DNA of 62,231 nucleotides, taken from the NCBI RefSeq assembly GCF_004297875.1, contig NZ_SCSK01000027.1:1-62231 (forward strand). The letters are read 5' to 3'. The notes under the pieces were generated by a model. The model was not told the origin of the DNA. It made no database searches and saw nothing but the letters and a program-made list of their open reading frames with translations. Source of the DNA: Pandoraea sp. Lineage in GTDB: Bacteria; Pseudomonadota; Gammaproteobacteria; Burkholderiales; Burkholderiaceae. The stretch's first letter is position 1. Every line of letters begins with the position of its first letter. The position numbers and the translations under genes are program-made. Below are positions 53,434 through 62,180 of this stretch, piece by piece.

Positions 53434-54876
53434 ATGAAGAAAGTTATCCCGGTTGTTCTTGGGGGCGGCATTGGTACGCGGCTCTGGCCTCTTTCGCGAG
53501 CAGGTCTTCCTAAACAGTTTCTTGTATTCTCGGGTACAAACAGCCTTTTCCAACAGGCAATCCAGCGTGTAAACGTTATAAATGCGGAAGATATAACAGT
53601 TGGTCAAACCATTGTTGTTGCTAACGAAGAGCATCGATTTTTGGTGCTTGAACAATTGCGCGAGCTCAGTTCCGTATCGGCAAATATTTTGCTTGAACCT
53701 GTGGGAAGAAACACGGCGCCGGCACTTACGTTGGCGGCGTTACAGGCCTCAAGCGAGGGTGATGATCCAATTCTCGTCGTAACGCCCGCTGACCAGTATG
53801 TGGCTGATCCTGCAGCATTCTCAGCAGCGCTCCAACGAGCCGTCCGTGTTGCCGCCTCGGGCGCTATCGCGACGCTGGGCGTCGATCCTGATCGTCCAGA
53901 AACGGGGTACGGCTATATTCGCTGCATCGGAGAACCGGGCAAAAGCGGCGAATACGCTGTCGCGGAGTTTGTCGAGAAGCCGGATATCGAAACAGCGCGA
54001 ACATATGTGGCCAGCGGAGACTATGCGTGGAATAGCGGCATATTTGTGCTTAAGGCCAGCGTCTGGCTCAATGCTTTGCAGCAGTTCCGCGCCGACATCT
54101 GGGACGCCGCCAGCAAAGCGTGGACTGGACGGACGCTGGATACCCCATTCAGTCGCCCCGATCGGCACACCTTTGAATCAATACCGCCCGATTCAATTGA
54201 TTACGCAGTCATTGAGAAGTGTCCGGGTTCAAGCTTTGCAATCGCAATGGTGCCTCTGTCAGCTGACTGGTCTGATCTGGGGGCGTGGGATGCCGTATGG
54301 CAAGTGGGGCGTAAGGACCAAGACGGGAATGTTTTACAGGGCGATACCCTCGCCGTTAATACTCAGGACTCAGTCATTTACGCTAGCACCCGGTTGGTTG
54401 CGACCATAGGGGTTAGTAATCTAGTTGTGGTGGAAACGGCTGATGCGATTCTCGTCGCAGAGAAGAGCCAAAGCCAGCAGATAAAGAAAATAGTAGATAC
54501 GCTAAAGTCGGAAAAACGCAACGAACACACGCTTCACCGGAAAGTCCATCGACCTTGGGGCTGGTACGACAGCATTGACGAGGGGGGGAGATTCAAAGTA
54601 AAGCGCATCCAAGTGAAACCTGAGGCTAGTTTGAGCTTGCAGATGCACCACCACCGAGCTGAACATTGGGTTGTCGTATCAGGGACCGCAGAAGTCACAA
54701 AAGGGGATAAAACGTTAATTTTAAAAGAAAATCAGAGTATCTATATTCCGTTGGGAGAGGTCCATCGTTTGGCCAACCCTGGTAAGATTCCGCTTGAGCT
54801 TATCGAGGTCCAATCCGGTAGTTACTTGGGGGAGGATGACATTGTGCGGTTTGATGACAACTACGGGCGTCACTAA
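53434..54876 (+). CDS. manC: mannose-1-phosphate guanylyltransferase / mannose-6-phosphate isomerase
   Basis: 480 residues, bifunctional ManC/CpsB/AlgA. The pyrophosphorylase motif is VVLGGGIGTRLWPLSRAGLP followed by KQF, with VEKPDIETARTYVASGDYAW. The C-terminal type-II PMI cupin includes VHRPWGWYDSIDEGGRFKVK, SLQMHHHRAEHWVVVSGTAE and IYIPLGEVHRLANPG. It makes GDP-mannose together with the phosphomannomutase encoded at 56228. No gmd or rmd gene is seen, so mannose itself is the likely end product from this window. Confidence 0.96.
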   Translation: MKKVIPVVLGGGIGTRLWPLSRAGLPKQFLVFSGTNSLFQQAIQRVNVINAEDITVGQTIVVANEEHRFLVLEQLRELSSVSANILLEPVGRNTAPALTLAALQASSEGDDPILVVTPADQYVADPAAFSAALQRAVRVAASGAIATLGVDPDRPETGYGYIRCIGEPGKSGEYAVAEFVEKPDIETARTYVASGDYAWNSGIFVLKASVWLNALQQFRADIWDAASKAWTGRTLDTPFSRPDRHTFESIPPDSIDYAVIEKCPGSSFAIAMVPLSADWSDLGAWDAVWQVGRKDQDGNVLQGDTLAVNTQDSVIYASTRLVATIGVSNLVVVETADAILVAEKSQSQQIKKIVDTLKSEKRNEHTLHRKVHRPWGWYDSIDEGGRFKVKRIQVKPEASLSLQMHHHRAEHWVVVSGTAEVTKGDKTLILKENQSIYIPLGEVHRLANPGKIPLELIEVQSGSYLGEDDIVRFDDNYGRH

Positions 54877-54965
54877 TCGATTTGTCACTTTTCCGGGGTT
54901 CTGGGATCCGCCGGGAGTCAACCTCAAACTTTACAATTCGTAATAAATCTCAGGGTTCGGCTAGG

Positions 54966-54971
54966 TATAAT
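54966..54971 (+). promoter_or_regulatory. possible -10 element upstream of the initiating transferase
   Basis: A perfect TATAAT lies 28 bases before the start of the MraY-like transferase gene. There is no good -35 at 16-18 bases upstream, so the assignment is weak. Its place at the change from AT-rich to GC-rich DNA would fit a backbone promoter. Confidence 0.3.
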
Positions 54972-54999
54972 CCCTAAAACCCAAGTCTCCCTGTGACTT

Positions 55000-56118
55000 A
55001 TGCTCAACCTCGCCTTTAGCTTCCTCATTGCGTTTCTCGGCACGTTGGGCATCGTCCATTACGCCCATCTGCATGAGAAATTCTCTACCGACCACGATCT
55101 GGACGGCGTGCAGAAGTTTCACGTCCGGCCGGTGCCGCGGGTGGGGGGCGTTGGTATCGTCCTGGGTGCTCTGGGCGCGGCCTTGCTCCTGTTGTTCCGC
55201 TACCCGTGGTTTGCTGGGCAAACGCTGATTTTGCTGGCCTGCGCCGCCCCCGCATTTGGCGCTGGCTTCGTCGAAGATGTAACCAAACGTGTCAGTCCGC
55301 GTGCCCGGTTGTTCTGGACCATGGTGGCGGCGCTGTTGGCCAGTGTGGTCATGGGGATCCGCATTGAGCGGGTCGATATTCCCGCGCTCGATCCGTTGTT
55401 CGCCTTCGTCCCGCTGTCCATCGCGTTTACGGTCGTCGCGGTCGCCGCGTTGGCCAACGCCATCAATATCATCGACGGGTTCAATGGACTGGCCTCGATG
55501 GTGGCCACGCTGATGTTTATCTCGATGGCCTACGTGGCGTTCAAGTTGGGCGACGCGTTGGTGTTGACGATTGCCTTCATCATGATCGGTGCGATTCTGG
55601 GGTTTTTCGCCTGGAATTACCCGTTTGGCTTGATTTTCCTGGGGGATGGCGGCGCCTATTTCATCGGCTTCATGCTGGCGGAACTGGCGATCCTGCTGGT
55701 GGTGCGGCACCCCGAGGTGTCGGCTTGGTATCCGGTGTTGATGTTTATCTATCCGATATTCGAGGTCATTTTTTCCATCTATCGGCGCCGTTTTATCAAG
55801 GGCAGCCCGCCGGACCAGCCTGACTCTCACCACCTGCATACGTTGATCTACAAGCGCGTGATGCGCTGGGCCGTCGGCTCTCGCAACGCGGCGGCGCTGA
55901 CCCGGCGCAATTCGTTCACTTCGCCGTATCTCTGGATGCTGTGCCTGGCGGCGGTATTGCCGGCAACGCTGTTCTGGCGCTACACCTGGGTGTTGGTGGG
56001 GTGCGTGTGCCTGTTTGTGCTGTTTTATGTCTGGTTGTACACCTGTATCGTCAAGTTCCGCACGCCGCGTTGGCTGATTTTTCGGCGGCATGCGCAGCCC
56101 CGCCACCGTAAAAGCTGA
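55000..56118 (+). CDS. undecaprenyl-phosphate sugar-1-phosphate transferase (WecA/WbpL, MraY family)
   Basis: 372 residues with about 10-11 membrane spans. Family motifs are KFHVRPVPRVGGVGIVLG, FVEDVTKRVSPRAR, NAINIIDGFNGLASM (acidic Asp), FLGDGGAYFIGFMLAEL and the cytosolic His motif PDQPDSHHLHTLIY. It starts O-units by moving an N-acetylhexosamine-1-P (GlcNAc, GalNAc or a 6-deoxy variant) onto undecaprenyl phosphate. Base composition returns to the GC-rich backbone here, so it may be older than the variable genes to its left. Confidence 0.88.
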   Translation: MLNLAFSFLIAFLGTLGIVHYAHLHEKFSTDHDLDGVQKFHVRPVPRVGGVGIVLGALGAALLLLFRYPWFAGQTLILLACAAPAFGAGFVEDVTKRVSPRARLFWTMVAALLASVVMGIRIERVDIPALDPLFAFVPLSIAFTVVAVAALANAINIIDGFNGLASMVATLMFISMAYVAFKLGDALVLTIAFIMIGAILGFFAWNYPFGLIFLGDGGAYFIGFMLAELAILLVVRHPEVSAWYPVLMFIYPIFEVIFSIYRRRFIKGSPPDQPDSHHLHTLIYKRVMRWAVGSRNAAALTRRNSFTSPYLWMLCLAAVLPATLFWRYTWVLVGCVCLFVLFYVWLYTCIVKFRTPRWLIFRRHAQPRHRKS

Positions 56119-56227
56119 CGAGCTGCCGGGCTGATTGGCCAAGACCCGTGAAAAATCGTAACTTCCGTGGTTTTGCCAGGTTTTTGCGCCGACACTTCAA
56201 TTTTTACCGTCCTTTCCCCGATTTCTC

Positions 56228-57628
56228 ATGACCACTCCCGTCGCCCACCTCTCCCCCTCCATCTTCAAAGCCTACGACATCCGCGGTGTTGTCGGCCAAA
56301 CGCTCGATGTGTCGATTGCCCGCCAGATCGGCCGTGCCTTTGGTTCGGCGGTGCGCCGCAAGGGCGGCGACGCGGTGGTGATCGGGCGCGACGGCCGGCT
56401 GTCCGGGCCGGAGTTGGCCGGTGCGCTGGCCGAAGGGTTGCGGGCCGCCGGTGTCGACGTGGTCGATCTTGGCGTGGTGGCCACGCCGATGGTGTATTTC
56501 GCCACCAGCGTGCCGTTGGGCGGGCGCGTCGTGAGCTCCGGCATCGTCGTGACGGGCAGCCATAATCCGCCCGATTACAACGGTTTCAAGATGGTGCTGG
56601 ACGGCAACGCGATTTATGGCGAGGCGATCCAGGCGCTGTATCAAAGCATTGTGCAGGGCGATTTTACCGATGGCGCCGGCGCTTATGCGACGCATGAGAT
56701 CGCCGACGCTTATGTCGAGCGCATTGCCGGCGACGTCAAGCTGGCCCGTCCGCTGAAAATCGCGGTGGATTGCGGCAACGGCGTGGCCGGCGCGTTCGCG
56801 CCGCGGCTGTTCCGCACGCTGGGCTGCGAAGTCACCGAATTGTTCTGCGAGGTGGACGGGCATTTTCCGAACCACCATCCCGACCCGGCCCATCCGGAAA
56901 ACCTGCAGGATCTGATTCGTTGTCTGCGCGAGACCGACGCCGAACTGGGCCTGGCGTTCGACGGCGATGGCGACCGGCTCGGCGTGGTCACCAAGGACGG
57001 CCAGATCATCTACCCCGACCGCCAGCTGATGCTGTTCGCGCAGGAAGTGCTCTCGCGCAATCCGGGCGGCAAGGTGATCTACGACGTCAAGTGCACCCGC
57101 AATCTGGCCCCATGGGTGCGCCAGCACGGCGGCGAGCCGCTGATGTGGAAAACCGGCCATTCGCTGGTCAAGGCGAAGTTGAAGGAAACCGGTGCGCCGC
57201 TGGCCGGCGAGATGAGCGGGCATATCTTTTTCAAGGACCGCTGGTACGGCTTCGACGACGGCTTGTACACCGGCGCGCGTCTGCTCGAGATCGTCAGCGC
57301 CACCGATGACCCGGGCGCCATGCTCAATGCGCTGCCCGAATCGCTCTCCACGCCCGAACTGCAGTTGAAATGCGCGGAAGGCGAAAACTTCACGCTGATC
57401 GACAGGCTGCGCGAAACGGCGAAATTCGACGGCGCCGAGCAGGTGATCACCATCGATGGCCTGCGCGTCGAGTATCCCGACGGCTTTGGCCTGGCACGTT
57501 CTTCCAATACCACCCCGGTCGTGGTGCTGCGCTTCGAAGCCGACGACGAGGCCGCGCTGCGGCGCATTCAGGCGGCATTCCGCACGGCGATTCTGGCCGT
57601 CAAACCCGACGCGCCACTGCCTTTCTGA
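56228..57628 (+). CDS. phosphomannomutase/phosphoglucomutase
   Basis: 466 residues of the alpha-D-phosphohexomutase family (AlgC/ManB type). The start SIFKAYDIRGVVGQTLDVSI, the phosphoserine loop VVTGSHNPPDYNGFKMVLDG, the metal loop LAFDGDGDRLGVVTKDG, and the sugar-binding GEMSGHIFFKDRWYGFDDG are in order. It interconverts hexose 6- and 1-phosphates, feeding ManC (Man-1-P) and RfbA/RfbF (Glc-1-P) of this locus. Length and C-terminal phosphate-binding region RSSNTTPVVVLRFEADDE are normal. Confidence 0.95.
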   Translation: MTTPVAHLSPSIFKAYDIRGVVGQTLDVSIARQIGRAFGSAVRRKGGDAVVIGRDGRLSGPELAGALAEGLRAAGVDVVDLGVVATPMVYFATSVPLGGRVVSSGIVVTGSHNPPDYNGFKMVLDGNAIYGEAIQALYQSIVQGDFTDGAGAYATHEIADAYVERIAGDVKLARPLKIAVDCGNGVAGAFAPRLFRTLGCEVTELFCEVDGHFPNHHPDPAHPENLQDLIRCLRETDAELGLAFDGDGDRLGVVTKDGQIIYPDRQLMLFAQEVLSRNPGGKVIYDVKCTRNLAPWVRQHGGEPLMWKTGHSLVKAKLKETGAPLAGEMSGHIFFKDRWYGFDDGLYTGARLLEIVSATDDPGAMLNALPESLSTPELQLKCAEGENFTLIDRLRETAKFDGAEQVITIDGLRVEYPDGFGLARSSNTTPVVVLRFEADDEAALRRIQAAFRTAILAVKPDAPLPF

Positions 57629-57734
57629 CACTCCCCTGCAGGGGCAAGGGGGCCGAAAACCCCCTTCGCCTGCCGTCGGCACGTTAAAATCCCACTTTTG
57701 TCCTTGAGGCGCGGGCCGCTGCCCGTGTCAGCCG

Positions 57735-58742
57735 ATGCAGGTCTTGATCGTTAAAGTCTCCTCGCTGGGGGATGTCGTCCATTGCATGCCGGTCGTGCAG
57801 GACATCCTGCGGCAATATCCCGACGCCCGTATCGATTGGGTCGTGGAGGAGGGTTTTGTCGATCTGCTTCGGCTGGCGCGCGGCCTGCATCAGGTGATCC
57901 CGTTTGCCTTGCGGCGCTGGCGCAAGCATTTGTTGGCGGCTTCCACCTGGCGTGAAATCGGTGCATTCCGACGGCGCCTGCGCGAGCAGCGCTACGATGT
58001 CGTAATCGACACCCAGGGCCTGCTCAAGACAGGGCTGATTGCCCGTGCCGCGCGCGGCACCGTATGGGGGCTGGGCAACGGCATCGAAGACGCGGGTTAC
58101 GAATGGCCGGTGCGCTATCTCTATCACCACATGCAGTCGATGGAGCGGCGCACCCACGTGGTGACGCGCTCGCGGTTGCTGGTCGCCGCCGCGCTCGGGC
58201 TGGAACTGCAAGAGCCGATCGATTTCGGGCTGGACGCCGCGCGCGCCGATCACAGCGCCTGCCCGTCGGGGCGCTATGCGGTATTCGTCCATGCCACGTC
58301 GCGCGGTAACAATCTCTGGCCCGAACCCGACTGGATTACCGTCGGGCGGGCACTGCTGGCGCATGGCACGCAGGTGGCGTTGCCGTGGGGCTCCGAGCTC
58401 GAGCGCACCGTCAGCGAGCGGCTGGCGGCGGCGATGGGGCCCGGCGCGGTGGTGCCGCCGAAACTGAATCTGTCCCAGGTGGTGGGCCTGATCGACGGCG
58501 CGGCAGTCACGGTAGGTGTCGACACCGGCCTGGTGCATATAGCGGCGGCGCTGCAGCGGCCGACCGTCGAATTGCATAATTTCAACTCGGCGTGGCGCGT
58601 CGGCGGCTTCTGGTCGCCGCACATCATCGACCTCGGCGACGGCAGGCAAAGGCCCACCGCGCAGCAGGCGCTCGATGCGCTCGTGCGCCTCGGGCAATTG
58701 CCGGCTACGGCGCCTGTTCAAACGGAAAAGGAACGTGCATGA
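57735..58742 (+). CDS. waaC: lipopolysaccharide heptosyltransferase I
   Basis: 335-residue GT9 enzyme adding the first heptose to Kdo of the LPS inner core from ADP-heptose. MQVLIVKVSSLGDVVHCMPV, the DTQGLLKTGLIARAARG segment, VFVHATSRGNNLWPEPDW and GLIDGAAVTVGVDTGLVHIA followed by AALQRPTVELHNF match WaaC. It acts at the cytoplasmic face of the inner membrane. Its stop overlaps the kdoO start by four bases (ATGA). Confidence 0.94.
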   Translation: MQVLIVKVSSLGDVVHCMPVVQDILRQYPDARIDWVVEEGFVDLLRLARGLHQVIPFALRRWRKHLLAASTWREIGAFRRRLREQRYDVVIDTQGLLKTGLIARAARGTVWGLGNGIEDAGYEWPVRYLYHHMQSMERRTHVVTRSRLLVAAALGLELQEPIDFGLDAARADHSACPSGRYAVFVHATSRGNNLWPEPDWITVGRALLAHGTQVALPWGSELERTVSERLAAAMGPGAVVPPKLNLSQVVGLIDGAAVTVGVDTGLVHIAAALQRPTVELHNFNSAWRVGGFWSPHIIDLGDGRQRPTAQQALDALVRLGQLPATAPVQTEKERA

Positions 58743-59626
58743 CGGCATCCAGCCAGATCGTTGAAGTTGCAAATGCGGATTGGCACGGCGCTCGGCTCTC
58801 GGCGCCACGCGAGGCATTGCTGGCCGCGGTGGAGGAGGGCAAGGTGCTGTATTTCCCCCATCTCGCCTTTGCGTTGCGTGACGATGAGTTGCGCCTGCTC
58901 ACGCCAACCCTGGCCGACCCCAAGCGCAAGAACATCAGTCTCGATCCGGCCAATGGGATGCTGCACGGCGTCGATTCCGACACCCCCACCGAAGCGGCCA
59001 TTCGGGCCATGGTCAAGCGCTACTACACGCAGGCCTGCGCGCTGGTCGACGGACTGTTCCCGGAGTATCACGCGCACTTGCGCGCGGCGCCGACCAGCCT
59101 GCGCCTGCATCAGGTCGAAACGCGTCAAACGTCATGGCGCAAGGATGACAGCCGCCTGCATGTCGACGCATTCCCGTCGCGGCCCAACTACGGCGAGCGC
59201 ATCCTGCGCGTGTTCACCAACGTCAATCCCGCCGGCACACCGCGCGTGTGGCGCGTCGGAGAGCCGTTCGAGGCCGTCGCAACCCATTTTCTGCCGCGCG
59301 TGCCGCGCCAGTGGCCGGGCTCGGCCTGGTTGCTCGACAAGCTCGGCATCACCAAACGGCCGCGCAGTGCGTACGATCACATCATGCTGCATCTGCACGA
59401 CGCCATGAAGGCCGATCTCGAATACCAGAAGCAATGCACGCAGCAAACGCTGCCGTTTCCGCCCGGCAGCGTCTGGGTGTGTTTCTCCGACCAGACTTCG
59501 CATGCGGTCATGTCGGGCCAGTTCATGCTCGAGCAGACGTTTTTCCTGCCGGCCAGCGCGATGGTGCACCCGGAATGCTCGCCGCTGGCAATCCTGCAAC
59601 GCCTCACGCAGCGCGCGCTGGTTTGA
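58739..59626 (+). CDS. kdoO: Kdo 3-hydroxylase (Fe(II)/2-oxoglutarate dioxygenase)
   Basis: 295 residues. KdoO enzymes of Burkholderia and Yersinia hydroxylate Kdo in lipid-A-linked inner core to Ko, which strengthens the acid-stable core. The facial triad is visible as SRLHVDAFPSRPNYGERILR (His-x-Asp) with the distal His in FSDQTSHAVMSGQFMLEQTF. The ATG at 58739 is preceded by AAAAGGAACG and overlaps waaC. The stop overlaps the waaA start, so waaC-kdoO-waaA form a coupled unit. Confidence 0.9.
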   Translation: MTASSQIVEVANADWHGARLSAPREALLAAVEEGKVLYFPHLAFALRDDELRLLTPTLADPKRKNISLDPANGMLHGVDSDTPTEAAIRAMVKRYYTQACALVDGLFPEYHAHLRAAPTSLRLHQVETRQTSWRKDDSRLHVDAFPSRPNYGERILRVFTNVNPAGTPRVWRVGEPFEAVATHFLPRVPRQWPGSAWLLDKLGITKRPRSAYDHIMLHLHDAMKADLEYQKQCTQQTLPFPPGSVWVCFSDQTSHAVMSGQFMLEQTFFLPASAMVHPECSPLAILQRLTQRALV

Positions 59627-60969
59627 TGCTGCGCGCGCTCTATTCCGCGCTGTGGTGGCTGATCGCGCCGCTGGCCGTCGTGCGCCTGCTGTGGCGCAGT
59701 CGCCAGGAAATCGGCTATCGGCAGCATATCGGCGAGCGCTTCGGCTGGTACGGCGAGGCTGCGGCGCAGCCCGGCGCGCGGCCGCTGATCTGGATTCATG
59801 CCGTGTCGGTGGGGGAGACCCGCGCGGCCGGCCCGCTGATCGAAGCGCTGCTGGCGCGCTACCCCGATCATGGTGTGCTGCTGACTCACATGACGCCGAC
59901 TGGCCGCGCCACCGGCGAGCAGTTGTTCGGTGAGCGCGTCATACGCTGCTACGTGCCCTACGACATGCCGGGGGCGATTCGCCGCTTCCTGCGCCATTAC
60001 CGGCCCCGCGTGGGCCTGGTGATGGAAACCGAGGTCTGGCCCAATCTGATCGCCGTGTGCGCCGAGGCCCGGGTGCCGCTGCTGCTGGCCAACGCCCGCA
60101 TGTCGGCCCGCTCGCTCGCCCGGGCGCTGCGCTTTGGCGCGGCCACGCGCCCCGTGTTCGGCGGCTTCACGCGGGTGCTGGCGCAAAGCGACGCCGACGC
60201 CGAACGTTTGCGCATGCTGGGCGCGATGGAGGTCGACGTGCTCGGCAATCTCAAATTCGACATGGTGCCGCCACCGCACTTGCTTGCGCTCGGCCGCCGA
60301 TGGCGCGCGCGTTTTGGCGCGCGCCCGGTATGGCTCGCGGCCAGTACGCGTGACGGCGAAGAAGCGCTGATACTGCAGGCGCGCCGGGCGCTGGGCATCG
60401 ACGCGTTACTGATTCTGGTGCCACGCCATCCGCAGCGTTTCGGCGAGGTGGCCGCTTTGCTCGACCAGCAGGGCCTGCGCTACGTGCGCCGCTCGCAATG
60501 GCCCGACGGCGATACGCCGTTGCCGGCCGAGGTCGACGTGCTGCTGGGTGATTCGATGGGAGAGATGACGGCGTATTACGCCGCGTGTGACGCCGCCTTC
60601 ATTGGCGGCAGCCTCTTGCCGCTGGGCGGCCAAAACCTGATCGAAGCCTGCGCCGCGGGCGCGCCGGTGGTGTTCGGCCCGCATATGTTCAACTTCTCGC
60701 AAGCCAGTGCCGACGCACTCGAGGCCGGCGCTGCCTGCCGCGTGACCGACGCGGTTGAACTGGGCGCCGAAATGCGCAGCCTGCTGCGCGACACGGCGCG
60801 GCGCGACAGCATGCGAACCTGTGCGATGCTGTTTGCTTCGCAGCATCAGGGTGCTACCGCACGCACCGTGGCGGCGCTGGCGCCGTGGCTGGAAAGGGCG
60901 GGGGCACCGGGGAATCCCGGCCAGATGGACGAGGGCGGTGCCGCGTTCGCCGCGGCACTGGATCAATAA
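59626..60969 (+). CDS. waaA: 3-deoxy-D-manno-octulosonic acid transferase
   Basis: 447 residues, GT30 family. A single N-terminal membrane helix (SALWWLIAPLAVVRLLWR) anchors it, followed by IWIHAVSVGETRAAGPLIEA with the catalytic Glu, and VGLVMETEVWPNLIAVCAEA. The C-terminal domain includes CDAAFIGGSLLPLGGQNLIE. It transfers Kdo from CMP-Kdo to lipid A precursor. The ATG at 59626 shares a base with the kdoO TGA. It ends 4 bases before the convergent rhodanese gene. Confidence 0.95.
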   Translation: MLRALYSALWWLIAPLAVVRLLWRSRQEIGYRQHIGERFGWYGEAAAQPGARPLIWIHAVSVGETRAAGPLIEALLARYPDHGVLLTHMTPTGRATGEQLFGERVIRCYVPYDMPGAIRRFLRHYRPRVGLVMETEVWPNLIAVCAEARVPLLLANARMSARSLARALRFGAATRPVFGGFTRVLAQSDADAERLRMLGAMEVDVLGNLKFDMVPPPHLLALGRRWRARFGARPVWLAASTRDGEEALILQARRALGIDALLILVPRHPQRFGEVAALLDQQGLRYVRRSQWPDGDTPLPAEVDVLLGDSMGEMTAYYAACDAAFIGGSLLPLGGQNLIEACAAGAPVVFGPHMFNFSQASADALEAGAACRVTDAVELGAEMRSLLRDTARRDSMRTCAMLFASQHQGATARTVAALAPWLERAGAPGNPGQMDEGGAAFAAALDQ

Positions 60970-60973
60970 GCGA

Positions 60974-61297
60974 TCAGTAGACCGCCATTGTCGGGTCGAC
61001 CTGGCGTGCCCAGGCGTCGACCCCGCCGCTCAGGTTGAACAACTCGGAAAATCCCTGCCGCGCCAGGAACATCGCCACCTGCAGGCTGCGTGCCCCGTGA
61101 TGGCAAATGCACACGATCTCGGCGTCCGGGTCGAGCTCGTTGAAGCGCTGCGGGATCTGTCCCATCGGGATGTGCACGATGCCCGGCAAATGGCAGGTCT
61201 GTACTTCCCAAGGCTCGCGCACGTCGAGCAGGACCGGAGGGCGGCGGCCGGCGTCACCTAGCCAGGCCGCGAGTTCGTTGGGTTGAATTTGTTGCAT
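60974..61297 (-). CDS. rhodanese-like sulfurtransferase (GlpE-like)
   Basis: 107 residues, a single rhodanese domain. VLLDVREPWEVQTCHLPGIV, HIPMGQIPQRFNEL and the active-site loop IVCICHHGARSLQVAMFLAR with the catalytic Cys are present, ending FNLSGGVDAWARQVDP. Single-domain rhodaneses move sulfane sulfur; the acceptor is not known. The start ATG at 61297 is chosen because the longer frame runs antisense through the downstream methyltransferase gene. It lies 17 bases after the pcm gene on the same strand. Confidence 0.93.
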   Translation of the reverse strand: MQQIQPNELAAWLGDAGRRPPVLLDVREPWEVQTCHLPGIVHIPMGQIPQRFNELDPDAEIVCICHHGARSLQVAMFLARQGFSELFNLSGGVDAWARQVDPTMAVY

Positions 61298-61314
61298 CGA
61301 AGGCCGCTCGGGCG

Positions 61315-61980
61315 TCAGAACTTGAATTTCGACGGGCGGGGCGCGATCAGCGGCGTGACGTCGGTCTCGAACAGATTCACCGTGCGATAGTCGTTCTCCG
61401 CCACTTTCGTGATCAGGCGCGCTTCCATCACCGGCGAATCGCCGATGAACGCGGCCAGCCGGCCGCCCACCTTGAGCTGCTGCAGAAACTCCTCGGGCAA
61501 CTGCGCGAGCGAGCCGGAAATGGCGATCACATCGAACGGCCCAGCTGCGGCCCAGCCGCGCGAGCCGTCGCCTTCGACCACGTCGACGTTGACCACGCCG
61601 TTGTTGCCGAGGTTGTCGGTGGCCAGCTTGACCAGCGCCGGCGCGATTTCCACCGTGGTGACGTGGCGCGCGCAAAAGGCCAGCAGGGCAGCCATATAGC
61701 CCGAGCCGGTGCCGATTTCCAGCACGTTTTCATGTTTGCCGACGGTCAGTTCCTGCAGGATGCGGGCTTCGACGCGCGGCGCCAGCATGTGTTGCCCGGT
61801 CGCCCTGGCGTTCGGGCCCAGCGGGATTTCCATGTCGACGAAGGCCAGGTCGCGATAGAGGGCCGGAACGAAGTTCTCCCGTTTGACCACCGAGAGCAAA
61901 TTGAGCACATTCTGATCCAGCACATCCCACGGCCGGATCTGTTGCTCGATCATATTGAAGCGTGCCTGTTCGAAGTTCAT
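61315..61980 (-). CDS. pcm: protein-L-isoaspartate O-methyltransferase family protein
   Basis: 221 residues. MNFEQARFNMIEQQIRPWDV and VLEIGTGSGYMAALLAFCAR (SAM site) are typical, with MLAPRVEARILQELTVGKHE upstream of it and GPFDVIAISGSLAQLPEEFL after. It belongs to the PCMT fold; in Burkholderia-like genomes this homologue sits by rhodanese and tolC genes. True isoaspartyl repair activity is not certain, since the active-site Ser/Thr block (here LAPRVEA rather than SxPxxxA) is altered. Confidence 0.87.
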   Translation of the reverse strand: MNFEQARFNMIEQQIRPWDVLDQNVLNLLSVVKRENFVPALYRDLAFVDMEIPLGPNARATGQHMLAPRVEARILQELTVGKHENVLEIGTGSGYMAALLAFCARHVTTVEIAPALVKLATDNLGNNGVVNVDVVEGDGSRGWAAAGPFDVIAISGSLAQLPEEFLQQLKVGGRLAAFIGDSPVMEARLITKVAENDYRTVNLFETDVTPLIAPRPSKFKF

Positions 61981-62180
61981 GTGGCTAACCGTAAAAAGTG
62001 CTGCGAAAACAGAAACCGCGATTTTAGCAAATTATCGGTTCGTACGGCCCCGGAGGTGGTCCGGCGGGGTGCGCGCCGGGCGTACCTGGTTTATGCTGTG
62101 GGCCCCGCGGGAATGAGTTATCGTTGAAAGTGGTGTACGGCGTGAGGGAGGCAGGAGAAGGCGGTGGCGATTGAAGGAGA

